Shown: positions 35,574 to 44,314, counted from the stretch's first letter. The stretch is 64,000 bases of DNA from an uncultured Prevotella sp. (GCA_946404405.1 CAMJDL010000001.1:1-64000); one strand, 5' to 3'. Made by a program: numbers and translations. Notes: generated from the letters alone by a model not told the origin.

Positions 35574-37313
35574 TTACCAGTGTCCACCGGGCTGTCCACC
35601 GCCGGGTTGCCCTCCCATACCGCTACTTACGGATGTCGAGGCGGTAATGGTTTGCTGCGAACTGCCCAGATTCAGTGTGTAGCTGGAACCGCTCTTCATG
35701 TCGGGCGCACTGACCATAATAGTGCCGCTGTTGTAAGAGTAGGGAGGCATGGCGAACGATGCTATTGTGGTTTCTCCGCTACTGATGGTTACCGTTCCAT
35801 TGGCTTGTACCGATCCAGTAGTCGATGCGATACCCTGCGATGTAGAACCGATGTTGGCGTCTATGCGACCACCAATGCCGAAGATGTTGCCGCCAGTGAT
35901 GTAAAGCCTGTACTGCTCGCCAGTGTCAATACCTGTTTCTGCACCGCCAGCTCCAAATGCCACCACCGTGCCGCCCTGAATATACATATTGCCGTTGGCG
36001 TCAATACCGTCGTTATTAGTACCGATAGCAGTAATAGTGCCACCTTTAATATACATGTCCTTGGCTGAGTTGATGGCATCGTCGTAGGCTGAAACCTGTA
36101 CGTTGCCGTCAGTGACGGTCAGCACACCTTTCGACTCGATACCTTCACCGTTGTAGCCCTTGGTACGTACCATGACAGTACCACCGTTAATGGTCAGATT
36201 ACCATCCACCTTGATACCCTTTGGCGATGAGGTGTCGTTGTTGCTCTTAAACTGGCCACCTTCGGTGATGACATACAGCGAACCGCCGTTGATGTCGGCA
36301 CCCATATCCACCTTCAAACCTTTACCGCCTGAACCGGTGCTCTTGAGTCTCACTTCGCCTGCATACATCGTGAATGTAGAATCAGCCTTGATACCTGCAG
36401 ACCCCTTGGCCTCCTTGTCGTCGGTGTCATACATGCCGTTGCCGGTGGTGATGACGGTGGTGCGTCCACCGTTAATCATAATGTTGCTCTCGCAGTTGAT
36501 GCCTTTCGCAGCAGCAGCTGATACTTCCACATTAATGATACCGCCATTGATGAACACGCCGTCGTTGGCCTTGATGCCGTGATTGGCAGTTGATTTCACG
36601 TACACGTTGTTGCCAGTTCTGAACACGATGTAGTCAGCCGAATGGATGCCGTTGTTATAGTTGCCCGTTACCTCCAACGAGCCGTTGCCATTGAACAATA
36701 GCTTGCCCTTGCAATAGAGTGCGCCCTTGTGGCTGTTCTTCGATGACGTACCGTCAGCTAGTGTGTTGGTGGTACCATCGACCAGTATGACAAAAGCACG
36801 CTTGCCGCTTAGCAGGTTGAGTGCTGCAGAGTCCGGATTGGTAATGCTGACACCATTTAGTTTAACCGCATATTTCTTGTCGCCCACAACGGTGAAGGAA
36901 CCGTTAGAGGTTGTGCCACTCAACACATAGCACACGCTCTTTGTCGTACTGTGGTTGGCAGTAATATGTCCACCATTGACCGTTACTGTTACGCCATTCT
37001 CAGTCTTTGCTGTGGGACTCGACAGGTCGATGTTCACCTCTGTGGTAAAGGTGTTGTTTTCGAGCATGTCTTCTTCATCGGGATAATACGCTTCAGCTGT
37101 AACAGTGGGCTCAGCTGTAGTCTTGTCGATGCTAATCGTGAACGTCGTCAGTTCACCGCTGCCTGCCGTTGCACTGCCAGAGCCGCCTCCAGACATATTG
37201 TTAGTACCGCCATTATTCCAATTGTTGTAATAATCATCAAAGTTGTCCTGTGAGCAGGCTGTCAGCATGGACATCGATGCTATCAGCATCATACTAAACA
37301 TTTTTCTTGTCAT
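35574..37313 (-). CDS. Cthe_2159-type carbohydrate-binding lipoprotein
   Basis: 579 residues; lipoprotein signal MTRKMFSMMLIASMSMLTAC with lipobox LTAC. The body is a long repetitive right-handed beta-helix of the Cthe_2159 kind (YAVKLNGVSI, KGALYCKGKLLFNGNGSLEV, GIHSADYIVFRTGN, GIKANDGVFINGGIINVEVS, GSAGIKADSTFTMYAGEV). It ends in a Gly/Pro/Gln-rich tail (MGGQPGGGQPGGHW). The type protein binds acidic polysaccharides such as polygalacturonate and calcium. Two further family members lie at 37897-38997 and 41188-43083. It leads an operon with the LytS/LytTR pair behind a hairpin-embedded promoter. Confidence 0.82.
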   Translation of the reverse strand: MTRKMFSMMLIASMSMLTACSQDNFDDYYNNWNNGGTNNMSGGGSGSATAGSGELTTFTISIDKTTAEPTVTAEAYYPDEEDMLENNTFTTEVNIDLSSPTAKTENGVTVTVNGGHITANHSTTKSVCYVLSGTTSNGSFTVVGDKKYAVKLNGVSITNPDSAALNLLSGKRAFVILVDGTTNTLADGTSSKNSHKGALYCKGKLLFNGNGSLEVTGNYNNGIHSADYIVFRTGNNVYVKSTANHGIKANDGVFINGGIINVEVSAAAAKGINCESNIMINGGRTTVITTGNGMYDTDDKEAKGSAGIKADSTFTMYAGEVRLKSTGSGGKGLKVDMGADINGGSLYVITEGGQFKSNNDTSSPKGIKVDGNLTINGGTVMVRTKGYNGEGIESKGVLTVTDGNVQVSAYDDAINSAKDMYIKGGTITAIGTNNDGIDANGNMYIQGGTVVAFGAGGAETGIDTGEQYRLYITGGNIFGIGGRIDANIGSTSQGIASTTGSVQANGTVTISSGETTIASFAMPPYSYNSGTIMVSAPDMKSGSSYTLNLGSSQQTITASTSVSSGMGGQPGGGQPGGHW

Positions 37314-37342
37314 ATCGTTGCTTGTTTTTAAATTTTATGTTG

Positions 37343-37393
37343 CAAAGATAGAAAAGAAAAGCCGGCTCGCAAAATCTATTCAACGAACCGGCT
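37343..37393 (-). promoter_or_regulatory. Promoter embedded in a terminator-like hairpin (copy 1)
   Basis: The minus-strand -7 box TATCTTTG (37350-37343) and -33 TTTG (37373-37370) are separated by 19 bp. The -33 lies in the loop edge of a hairpin with arms AGCCGGCTCG (37360-37369) and CGAACCGGCT (37384-37393), followed by T-rich DNA. The same layout recurs at 43499-43547. It probably ends the upstream operon and starts the next in one element. Confidence 0.7.
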
Positions 37394-37416
37394 ATTTTGT
37401 TCAGTAAACTATGATC

Positions 37417-37884
37417 CTATTTGACGAGTTGTAGTACAGCCTTGGCACCCTCGTCGCCCTCAGCGGCTTCCTTGCGAAGCTTTTTACGCAGTTTTGCACC
37501 GTCTTCCTCGTCTTTGAGGGCTTTGGTCAGCAACGTCTTAGCCTTCTTTTTGTCGACGGTCAGTCCTTTCTTACCTAACAGATAGGCCTTTCCTAAATGA
37601 TATTGTGCTTTGGCGTGACCCTGCGCAGCGGCTTTCTGATACCATTTCACGGCTATCGCGTTATTCTCGGCCACACCATGTCCCTTGTCGTAGCAACGGG
37701 CCAACCGGTATTGCGCCCCTTTCTTGCCCTTTTCGGCTGCGACCTTCAGCTTGGGCAGTGCTGCCTCGTATTTCTTGTCTTCGTAGAGGGCCTTGCCTTC
37801 CTTGTAGATTTTGTCTACGTTCTGGGCTTGTGCAACAGTTAGCGTCGTCCAGGCTATCAGGAGCATTATTATTTTTTGCATCAT
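37417..37884 (-). CDS. Secreted SEL1/TPR-repeat protein
   Basis: 155 residues; signal peptide MMQKIIMLLIAWTTLTVAQA. Two to three SEL1-like helical repeats follow (AALPKLKVAAEKGKKGAQYR, LARCYDKGHG, WYQKAAAQGHAKAQYHLGKA) and a Lys-rich tail. SEL1 repeats mediate protein contacts. It is last in the operon running from 43454 and starts 12 nt after the stop of 37897-38997. An alternative start codon lies one codon later. Confidence 0.8.
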   Translation of the reverse strand: MMQKIIMLLIAWTTLTVAQAQNVDKIYKEGKALYEDKKYEAALPKLKVAAEKGKKGAQYRLARCYDKGHGVAENNAIAVKWYQKAAAQGHAKAQYHLGKAYLLGKKGLTVDKKKAKTLLTKALKDEEDGAKLRKKLRKEAAEGDEGAKAVLQLVK

Positions 37885-37896
37885 AACTACGAGCTA

Positions 37897-38997
37897 TTAA
37901 AAGACGATGTTTACAGTTTTCTTTGTAATCGACGATGTTGACGGCGTGCCAACGACGGTGAGACGATCTTCAGGCGTATCGCTTTCTACGCCATTGTCGC
38001 ACGCCCAGCCTTTGCTGACTTTCGCATAGAATGAACCACCGCTGACGGTGATGCCGTTGCCCTTCACCGCCTTAGGCTTTGCATTGTCGTTGTCGCCAGA
38101 GGTAATGGCACTGAACGTACCACCGCTGACAACTACAGCTCCGTCGCAGTTCACGCCCTTGCCACCATCACCACTGCTGGTCATGGTAAGCTTGCCGCCC
38201 GACATGGTGAAGTCGTAGTCGCACTTGATGCAGGCAGCACTGCTATAGTCCGCTTCTGCTTCGTCATAGACATCGTCGCCAGTTGTTTTGATGGTGATGT
38301 CGCCACCAGTGATGACGACTACCGAGTCGCACTTGATGCCACGACCAGCAGTGCTGCTGACGTCGATGCCGAGTGTACCATTGTTAATCCAGATGCCGTC
38401 GTTCACTTTGATGCCGTTGCCCGACGTGCTGTTGACGTTGAGTGTCGTGTTCTCGCTGATGACGATATAGTCGTCGCAGGCGATGGCATGCTTGCAACTA
38501 CCAGTCACGTTGAGCGTACCAGTGCCTAAGAAGTAGACCTGACCTTCGCTGAACAGTGCGCCCTTTTGGTCGAACGTCTGCTCGGCATATGTCGTACCAT
38601 CGCTCAGGGTATTCGTCGTGCCATTGACCACCTCTAAATAGAGCGACTTGCCGCACTGGTTATTGATGGCAGGACCATCGGCATTATGAATGGTCACACC
38701 ATTGAGTTGGATACCGTATTTCTTCTCGCGATAGACCAGCAGTGAACCGTCTGTCGTCGTACCGCTGAGCACGAGCAGCAGGGAGTCTGAATTGTTGCTG
38801 CCGTTGACGGTTACGTCGGCACCGCTCACTGTGACAAGGTTTTTGCTGTCACCAGTCACTGTGGCTGTGGTTCCGTTATACGTGATAAATATCGTGCTGA
38901 CCGTATTCTCAGTATAGGCACTGAAGTCTGTGTCGTCGTTTTGGCAGGCTGTCATACAGCAGGCCATAGCCATCAGATAGAAAATCTTTTTCATCAT
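37897..38997 (-). CDS. Cthe_2159-type carbohydrate-binding lipoprotein, short form
   Basis: 366 residues; lipobox MTAC after MMKKIFYLMAMACC. Beta-helix repeats are the same as in 35574-37313 (YGIQLNGVTIHNADGPAI, KGALFSEGQVYFLGTGTLNV, AIACDDYIVISENTTLNVNS, GIKVNDGIWINNGTLGIDVS, CIKCDYDFTMSGGKLTMTSS). It lacks the Gly/Pro-rich tail. It probably sits on the outer-membrane surface and binds acidic glycans; the substrate is inferred from the family only. It lies between the DUF2490 and SEL1 genes in the VTC operon. Confidence 0.8.
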   Translation of the reverse strand: MMKKIFYLMAMACCMTACQNDDTDFSAYTENTVSTIFITYNGTTATVTGDSKNLVTVSGADVTVNGSNNSDSLLLVLSGTTTDGSLLVYREKKYGIQLNGVTIHNADGPAINNQCGKSLYLEVVNGTTNTLSDGTTYAEQTFDQKGALFSEGQVYFLGTGTLNVTGSCKHAIACDDYIVISENTTLNVNSTSGNGIKVNDGIWINNGTLGIDVSSTAGRGIKCDSVVVITGGDITIKTTGDDVYDEAEADYSSAACIKCDYDFTMSGGKLTMTSSGDGGKGVNCDGAVVVSGGTFSAITSGDNDNAKPKAVKGNGITVSGGSFYAKVSKGWACDNGVESDTPEDRLTVVGTPSTSSITKKTVNIVF

Positions 38998-39007
38998 ACT
39001 TCTGTTT

Positions 39008-39760
39008 TTAGAATTTAAACTTATAGCCTACGCCGATGTAGTGCATATCGGGATCGTAAACATCCTCTTCTACATTCTTCATGTTCTGATAGCGGTAGAA
39101 TACGTTGAACACATGGCTCTTCGTCACGTTGATGTCCGTACCAACCGTATAGCGGATTTTCTCGATGGCCCATGAGTTATACAGTTCCACGCTGGCATAG
39201 GGCGTCAGCAGGGCTTTCTTCTTGTCGTACTCCAGTTGCAGACGCGAACGTAGCTGGTTCTTACCCTTGCCTGCACGTACCTTGTCTTCCCAATACTCAT
39301 TGTCGAAGTCCCATCGGGTGACAGTTTTCTCAGGACGGTAGGTGTACTGCCAGCGCTCACGCAGCGAGAGACGCAGGTTGTTCTGAAACTTATACGTACC
39401 CGTCATTGAGGCATGCACGCGGTGACGAATGCCCCAATACGAAGGGCGCCAGTTGTTAAAGTTGCCATTAGCTTTCAGACTGATGTCCTCGCGGAAGTTC
39501 GTGTTCAGCAGATGATAGCCTGCGTCGGCCTTCAACCACTTGTTGAACTTGTACTCTACACCGAGTCCCAGACTCCAGCGGTCCATCGTCTTGAAGTCGT
39601 TGCGTGTGCGCAATTCGGCCTCGAACCCGAAAGACAACTGCTTGTTGACCTTCTTTTCTACTTCAGCGCCGGCTATCAGCCCGCCCTCCGTCTGTGCCGT
39701 AGCCGTCAAGCTCATGATAGCCAGCAGTGCTGTGACGACAATTCTGTTAGATGTGCGCAT
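39008..39760 (-). CDS. DUF2490-type outer-membrane beta-barrel protein
   Basis: 250 residues; signal peptide MRTSNRIVVTALLAIMSLTA. Alternating amphipathic strands fit a small outer-membrane barrel (QLSFGFEAELRTRNDFK, WSLGLGVEYKFNKWLKADAG, NNLRLSLRERWQYTYR), with a terminal aromatic strand (YIGVGYKFKF). The start overlaps the 3' end of the DUF4956 gene by 14 bp. Its place in this operon suggests an export or surface-anchoring role, which is inference. Confidence 0.75.
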   Translation of the reverse strand: MRTSNRIVVTALLAIMSLTATAQTEGGLIAGAEVEKKVNKQLSFGFEAELRTRNDFKTMDRWSLGLGVEYKFNKWLKADAGYHLLNTNFREDISLKANGNFNNWRPSYWGIRHRVHASMTGTYKFQNNLRLSLRERWQYTYRPEKTVTRWDFDNEYWEDKVRAGKGKNQLRSRLQLEYDKKKALLTPYASVELYNSWAIEKIRYTVGTDINVTKSHVFNVFYRYQNMKNVEEDVYDPDMHYIGVGYKFKF

Positions 39761-40430
39761 AGTCGGTATTCTTTAGTTTTATTTTGTCATTCAGTTCTTT
39801 GTCGGCTATACCGTCTGCTTTGTAATAAACACGCAGCATAGCCATATCGCGCAGGAAGTCGATAGCACCCACCTCAACCTTTAACACCTTGAGTCCAAGG
39901 CGTTCCTCCAGATCGGCCACCAGTTCTTGGTAACGGTCGGGCTTCACCAGTTCTATGCGGTCGTACTGAACGAGCTTCGACGGCTCAACCTTTAGTGTCC
40001 GTTCGAACATGACGATAGATGCTATCACAATGGCATCGATGACCAGCAGCTCCGAAATAGGTGTGCCTATCATTTTGCCATTGCTGTCAACACCCATTGA
40101 GTCGGCCATCGCGTGGACTACCGACAGACAGACCACGACGAACAGATAGGTCATCTCGCGCACTGGCATGGTATCGGTACGATAGCGCATGATAGAGAAG
40201 ATGCCGAAGAGTCCGAGTCCTACACCCATCGTAGCCTTACCGCGGTCCATGCCCATCATCAAATAGACCAGGAAGAATATGGCCACTGAGATGATAATAA
40301 AGGTAAAGAAAAAGTCGCGACGCTTGCTCTTCTTGTAATAAAGGAATTTGACAATGAACCAGTTGACGAGAAAACAGAGAACGAATCTCAGTAATGTGTC
40401 AAGGAAGCCAGTTGAAAATAATTCTTGCAT
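39747..40430 (-). CDS. DUF4956 membrane protein
   Basis: 227 residues. Three to four membrane helices occur in the first ~130 residues (FVLCFLVNWFIVKFLYYKKS, FFFTFIIISVAIFFLVYLMM, MTYLFVVVCLSVVHAM), with the DUF4956 motif GLGLFGIFSIMRYRTDTMPV. A soluble C-terminal domain follows (LVKPDRYQELVADLEERLGL). DUF4956 proteins are commonly encoded next to VTC-domain polyphosphate polymerases, as here (24 nt after the VTC gene). Function unknown; possibly a channel or anchor for the polymer. Confidence 0.85.
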   Translation of the reverse strand: MQELFSTGFLDTLLRFVLCFLVNWFIVKFLYYKKSKRRDFFFTFIIISVAIFFLVYLMMGMDRGKATMGVGLGLFGIFSIMRYRTDTMPVREMTYLFVVVCLSVVHAMADSMGVDSNGKMIGTPISELLVIDAIVIASIVMFERTLKVEPSKLVQYDRIELVKPDRYQELVADLEERLGLKVLKVEVGAIDFLRDMAMLRVYYKADGIADKELNDKIKLKNTDYAHI

Positions 40431-40454
40431 AATGTGTAAAGTTTTATTAAGTTT

Positions 40455-41210
40455 TTAATGTTGATTTACTAATTTATCCACTTCTATCAGCTTGCGCTTG
40501 AAGCGGTTTACCGTCAGATGGTCCTGTCCGGTGAGGGCCGAGCCCATGCAGTATTTCGAGAATCCGTGGGGATGGATGCGCAATTGGCGAAGCATTTCCA
40601 GTACTGGCGAAAACACCAGTCCGTCGCGCTTCAGCTCAATCACCACCAGTTCGCCCATATCCTTTTTCTCGTCGTTCAGCAGGTTATGGAAACGCAGGGC
40701 TGAGTCGATGGTCAATCGCTCCGTCTTAGCCTTATTAACTAATGTAATGCGTGAAAAATGGTTGTTTAGCGCTGGTTGTAGCGTGTCGGCCTCATAGCGC
40801 AGGTGCTTGGCCAGAAAGTTGTGCTTCTGCTCTTCCAACACGTCCATGTCAGTCACCTCGATGCGCTTCTTCTTCGTACGCCCGTGGTTGTTCTTGGTCT
40901 TTACCTCCATGAACTGCAGTCCGCTGATGCAATAGGTGCGGAAGCGTATCTTCTGGCGGTTGGTATGTCCCCATTGGTGCTGATTATACATATCGAAGGC
41001 GCGGGTGTCGAAGTACGTTGTGTCGTACTCCAGATTGCGCTCACCGTCTATCTCCTGTATGAAATAGTCTTGCTGCGCCAGCTTTAGCAACTGGTGCAGC
41101 TTGTCTAAATTGGTCACGAACTTCGTGTCCGTGCGGTTCATGAGTTTCACCCCACTCATCTGTTCCAGCGAGATGGGGTCAAACGTGTTAATCAGTTGTG
41201 ATAACTCCAT
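40455..41210 (-). CDS. VTC-domain polyphosphate polymerase
   Basis: 251 residues from the ATG at 41210. The VTC catalytic tunnel motifs are visible: KLMNRTDTKFV, YDTTYFDTRAFDMYNQHQWG, RQKIRFRTY, FMEVKTKNNHGRTKKKRIEV and VIELKRDG. VTC domains make polyphosphate from ATP; this is a stand-alone cytoplasmic form. The 23-bp overlap with the upstream Cthe_2159-type gene suggests translational coupling. The longer frame (41279) would begin deep inside that gene and has no supporting motif. Confidence 0.87.
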   Translation of the reverse strand: MELSQLINTFDPISLEQMSGVKLMNRTDTKFVTNLDKLHQLLKLAQQDYFIQEIDGERNLEYDTTYFDTRAFDMYNQHQWGHTNRQKIRFRTYCISGLQFMEVKTKNNHGRTKKKRIEVTDMDVLEEQKHNFLAKHLRYEADTLQPALNNHFSRITLVNKAKTERLTIDSALRFHNLLNDEKKDMGELVVIELKRDGLVFSPVLEMLRQLRIHPHGFSKYCMGSALTGQDHLTVNRFKRKLIEVDKLVNQH

Positions 41211-43083
41211 ATCCGTTCCAAATAGTTGTGCCACTGGGTGCACTCGATTGTGAGGTTGCTGTTGGTGTACTTGGTGCACAGATGGTCATCGACGAGCCCA
41301 TGCTGTTGTTCGACGGAACCTTGAACGAGAAGGCTGTCGTGCTACCGCTCTTCAGCGTGTACCAGCTGCCTTTGCTGTACGATACCGATTTGCTGGTGAC
41401 GCCGCTCAGACTGCTGTTGTTCTCCAGACCGCCGATGGCTGCTACGTTGCCGCCGGTAATGTAGAGCTTATAGCCGCCTTCGGTATTGGCATCGATGCCT
41501 ACCTCGGGTTGTCTGCTTGCTACGGCAAACACGTTACCGCCTTTGATGTAGAAGTTGCCGTTGGCATCCAGTCCGTCGTTGCCGCTCGAGTTACCCATTA
41601 CATAGCCACCGGTGATGGTGAAGTCGCTGGCCGAATTGATGGCATCGTCGCCTGCCTCGGCATATACATAGCCGCCACTGATGCTTAACGTAGCCTTCGA
41701 CTCGATGGCTTCGTGGTTAGTCGATTTGGCATAGATAGTACCACCGGTGATGACGATGCCGCCCGTATAGGTGTACTGCGTATTGTCTCTGCCGCCGCCA
41801 CCGGGCCTGCCACCGCCGCCACCAGGTGCATTGCTGACAGCCGTCTTCGTACCACCCTTGATGGCTTTTGGCGATGCCGTGATACTGCTGCTATACTTAT
41901 ATTGACTGCCTGTTGCCGTTGCTGAGATGTTACCGCCGCTGATGGTCAGCACATTGTCTGCCTTGATACATTTGCCACCCGTGCCCGTGCTTTTCAGCGT
42001 CAGCGTGCCACCGCTGATGGTCATATTGCCGTCGGCCTTCAGACCACAGCAGCCTTTGGCGTCTTGCTCGTCGCTGTCGTAGGCGCCGTTACCGCTTGTT
42101 GTTACGGTGATGTCGCCGTCGCTGACCTTCATGTCGCCATCGGCCTTCACACCTTTCGATGCGGCTGCCGTAACGGTCACTTTTAGTGTGCCGCCCTCTA
42201 AATAGACGTTGCCACTGTCCTCGTCCTCATGGTCGGCAGTCTCACCCGTTGATGTCGTACCGCCCAGATCGCACTGGATGCCGTCGTCGCCCACGCCGCT
42301 GATGGTCACTGTACCGCTCTTCATCTGGAAAAACTCCTCGCAGTTGATGCCGTCACCTGCAGCCTTCGTGATGTTCAGCGTCAGGTTCTTCACGGTGATG
42401 TAGTCGCCGCTCTTGATGCCGTGCTTGGTGTTGCCCACCACGTTCAGCGTGCCTTTGCCCTGCATTTGCAGCTGTCCCTTGCTATACAGACAGGCTTTCT
42501 GCGAACCGTTGGCGCAGTCGGTCAGCGTATTCGTCGTGCCGTTCTTGGCACTCAGCTGGATGCGCTTGCCGTTGGTGATGTTGATGGCGGCACCCGTCGT
42601 ACAGGTCAGGTCAACGCCTGCCAACGATACCGTACATTTATATGAGCCTGATAGGGCAAACTGTCCGTCGGTCGATGTGCCGCTCAACTGGTAGGTAATC
42701 TCGTCGTTGTCCACTGCATCGGTATTGCTTTGTGTTATCGAGACGTAAGCTCCGTTAAGGGTAGGGGTGACGTATTGTGCTACGTTGCCAGCCACCGTAA
42801 CAGTAGCCGATGTGCCGTTATATGTTATTTCAACCAGATTGTCGGTTACTTTTGTGTCGTCCACCGTCATTCCGCTGATATCAGCCAGCGAAAAGGTCTT
42901 GCCCATGATGGTCAGCGTCGAGCCGTCAGCATAGGTCATATCACCCGTTTGCGAGGCTGGAAACTGGTATGTCACGTTGCCAACCTTGACATTCAGCGTC
43001 TGGGCTGAAGAAATGAGAAGTGAGAAATGAGAAATGAGAAATGCTGCCAGCACCGTCACTCTTAGAATATAGTTGCGCTTCAT
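41188..43083 (-). CDS. Cthe_2159-type secreted beta-helix protein, long form
   Basis: 631 residues. The signal peptide (MKRNYILRVTVLAAFLISHF) is followed by a short domain similar to the 124-aa protein upstream (LNVKVGNVTYQFP, TLTIMGKTFSLADISGM) and a beta-helix (GAINITNGKRIQLSAKNG, KACLYSKGQLQMQGKGTLNV, GIKSGDYITVKNLTLNITKA). A Gly-rich insertion (APGGGGGRPGGGGRDN) interrupts the helix. Residues 14-25 of the signal peptide are encoded by the AAATGAG heptamer array. Start and previous stop overlap as ATGA at 43080-43083. There is no lipobox, unlike its two paralogues. Confidence 0.8.
   Translation of the reverse strand: MKRNYILRVTVLAAFLISHFSLLISSAQTLNVKVGNVTYQFPASQTGDMTYADGSTLTIMGKTFSLADISGMTVDDTKVTDNLVEITYNGTSATVTVAGNVAQYVTPTLNGAYVSITQSNTDAVDNDEITYQLSGTSTDGQFALSGSYKCTVSLAGVDLTCTTGAAINITNGKRIQLSAKNGTTNTLTDCANGSQKACLYSKGQLQMQGKGTLNVVGNTKHGIKSGDYITVKNLTLNITKAAGDGINCEEFFQMKSGTVTISGVGDDGIQCDLGGTTSTGETADHEDEDSGNVYLEGGTLKVTVTAAASKGVKADGDMKVSDGDITVTTSGNGAYDSDEQDAKGCCGLKADGNMTISGGTLTLKSTGTGGKCIKADNVLTISGGNISATATGSQYKYSSSITASPKAIKGGTKTAVSNAPGGGGGRPGGGGRDNTQYTYTGGIVITGGTIYAKSTNHEAIESKATLSISGGYVYAEAGDDAINSASDFTITGGYVMGNSSGNDGLDANGNFYIKGGNVFAVASRQPEVGIDANTEGGYKLYITGGNVAAIGGLENNSSLSGVTSKSVSYSKGSWYTLKSGSTTAFSFKVPSNNSMGSSMTICAPSTPTATSQSSAPSGTTIWNGYGVITTD
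43011..43045. repeat. AAATGAG heptamer array encoding part of a signal peptide
   Basis: AAATGAG, AAGTGAG, AAATGAG, AAATGAG, AAATGCT. The minus strand (TTTCTCA units) has no stop in any frame and is translated as LISHFSLLIS-type hydrophobic residues. Confidence 0.8.
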
Positions 43084-43454
43084 TTTACTGCGATTTTATA
43101 TGTTTTGTCCTTAGTTTTGACAATATATACACCTTTCTTCATCTGCGCCTTAGTCACCTTATGGCCCTGAAGGTCGTAGATTTCATTGTCAATGGTTAAT
43201 TCTCCATTATCAATTGACTTGATACCCGTCGACATATTGGAGGTCGAGAAGTACATTTTCGAGAGATTGGTCAGCTCGAACGACTGCGAACCGGTTGTCA
43301 GTGTCGTGCCGTTAATGGTCAGCGTGAGCGATGCAGCTGGTACCGAAGCCTTTGTGCCGTCGGTCAGCTCGAAGGTCAGATAGGGATAGTCTTCGGCATG
43401 CGTGGCAGTAAGTCCTGCACATAGAATCAGACAAATAAATAGTAATTTTTTCAT
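43080..43454 (-). CDS. Small secreted protein with sorting tail, first gene of the VTC operon
   Basis: 124 residues; signal peptide MKKLLFICLILCAGLTATHA. A short beta-rich domain (YLTFELTDGTKASVPAASLT, QSFELTNLSKMYFS) is shared with the N-terminus of 41188-43083. A linker and a sorting tail follow (IYDLQGHKV, KKGVYIVKTKDK). The linker (residues 79-90, IDNGELTIDNE region) is encoded by a degenerate heptamer array at 43186-43220. Function unknown. Its promoter has the same hairpin layout as the 37313 promoter. Confidence 0.75.
   Translation of the reverse strand: MKKLLFICLILCAGLTATHAEDYPYLTFELTDGTKASVPAASLTLTINGTTLTTGSQSFELTNLSKMYFSTSNMSTGIKSIDNGELTIDNEIYDLQGHKVTKAQMKKGVYIVKTKDKTYKIAVK
43186..43220. 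repeat. Degenerate heptamer array in the 124-aa protein gene
   Basis: TTGTCAA, TGGTTAA, TTCTCCA, TTATCAA, TTGACTT, read in frame immediately before the sorting tail, the same position as the array in the PL11 gene. Confidence 0.5.
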
Positions 43455-43498
43455 TGTCGTTTTCGTTATGATATTGTTGTCGTTTCTGTTTTCGACTG

Positions 43499-43547
43499 CA
43501 AAGATACACTAAAAAAACCGATTCGCAAAATATTTTCAGCGAATCGG
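43499..43547 (-). promoter_or_regulatory. Promoter embedded in a terminator-like hairpin (copy 2)
   Basis: The minus-strand -7 box TATCTTTG (43506-43499) and -33 TTTG (43529-43526) have a 19-bp spacer. Hairpin arms are CCGATTCGC (43518-43526) and GCGAATCGG (43539-43547), with a T run inside the spacer. The hairpin aligns closely with 37360-37393. Confidence 0.7.
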
Positions 43548-43579
43548 CTCATTTCTTCAGCGAAAATCACTTTTCACTA

Positions 43580-43612
43580 TTCTCTGACCAAGGTCAGAGT
43601 GTGGCGTTGCAA
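43580..43612 (-). repeat. REP-like repeat, copy 2 (intergenic)
   Basis: The minus strand reads TTGCAACGCCACAC, then arms CTCTGACC and GGTCAGAG around TT. It lies between the lipoprotein gene stop (43634) and the VTC-operon promoter, flanked on both sides by short AGTGAAT-type repeats (43566-43580, 43612-43626). Confidence 0.85.
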
Positions 43613-43633
43613 TCACTATTCACTAGCGAAGCG

Positions 43634-44254
43634 TTACAGTCCCAGACCTTTCTTCACGTCGTTGGCTGCACCGTCGATGGCGTCGTTAGCCTTCTGCTTG
43701 GCAGCATCCTTGGTCTCCTGAACCTTCTGCTTGGCGGCATCGTTGATTTCGTTGGCCTTGTCCTGTACAGCCTGCTTGCCCTCTTCAACCTTTTGGTTGG
43801 CAGCATCGACGGCAGCGTCCTTGGTCTCTTCGGCAGCATCGCCAACGGCTGTCAGCAGTCCGCTTACGATGTCGGCAGGCGACGTCTCCGTGACGGCACT
43901 CAAAGCTGTAGCAGCAGCCACATTGTCGCCAACGATGGCCTTCACCTTATCCGTGTTCTCCTTCAGGAAGTCCTGTACTTTGGCTACATATTCCTTAGCC
44001 ACCTCAGGATTCTCCTTCAGCAGTGTGGCAATCTTCTCCTTGACTGTTGCCAGAGCCTCCTGCAACTTCGTGGCGTCACCACCGTTAAACAGGGCACTGA
44101 TGGCGTCAATGTCCGTCTGGGCGGCAGCACTGGCCAGTGAGTCAACGATAGCTGTAGAGTCAACAGCCACCTCAGCCTGCTGGGTCTTGTTACCACACGA
44201 TGCTGTGAATCCGATGGCAGCAACAGCCATCACTGCTAAAACAAATTTCTTCAT
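43634..44254 (-). CDS. Lipoprotein with LEA-like amphipathic helical repeats
   Basis: 206 residues; lipobox FTASC after MKKFVLAVMAVAAIG. The mature part is Ala/Lys/Glu/Asp-rich. The C-terminal third has 11-residue LEA/apolipoprotein-like repeats (AAEETKDAAVDAANQKVEEG, NDAAKQKVQETKDAAKQKAN). Such proteins can coat membranes or protect proteins in stress; the role here is unknown. Monocistronic, with its own promoter at 44315-44322. Confidence 0.75.
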   Translation of the reverse strand: MKKFVLAVMAVAAIGFTASCGNKTQQAEVAVDSTAIVDSLASAAAQTDIDAISALFNGGDATKLQEALATVKEKIATLLKENPEVAKEYVAKVQDFLKENTDKVKAIVGDNVAAATALSAVTETSPADIVSGLLTAVGDAAEETKDAAVDAANQKVEEGKQAVQDKANEINDAAKQKVQETKDAAKQKANDAIDGAANDVKKGLGL

Positions 44255-44314
44255 AGTTTTTCTTTCTCCTTTAATTAATAATAATGTTTAGTGGTTCTCT
44301 CAAAAAACCGACGG

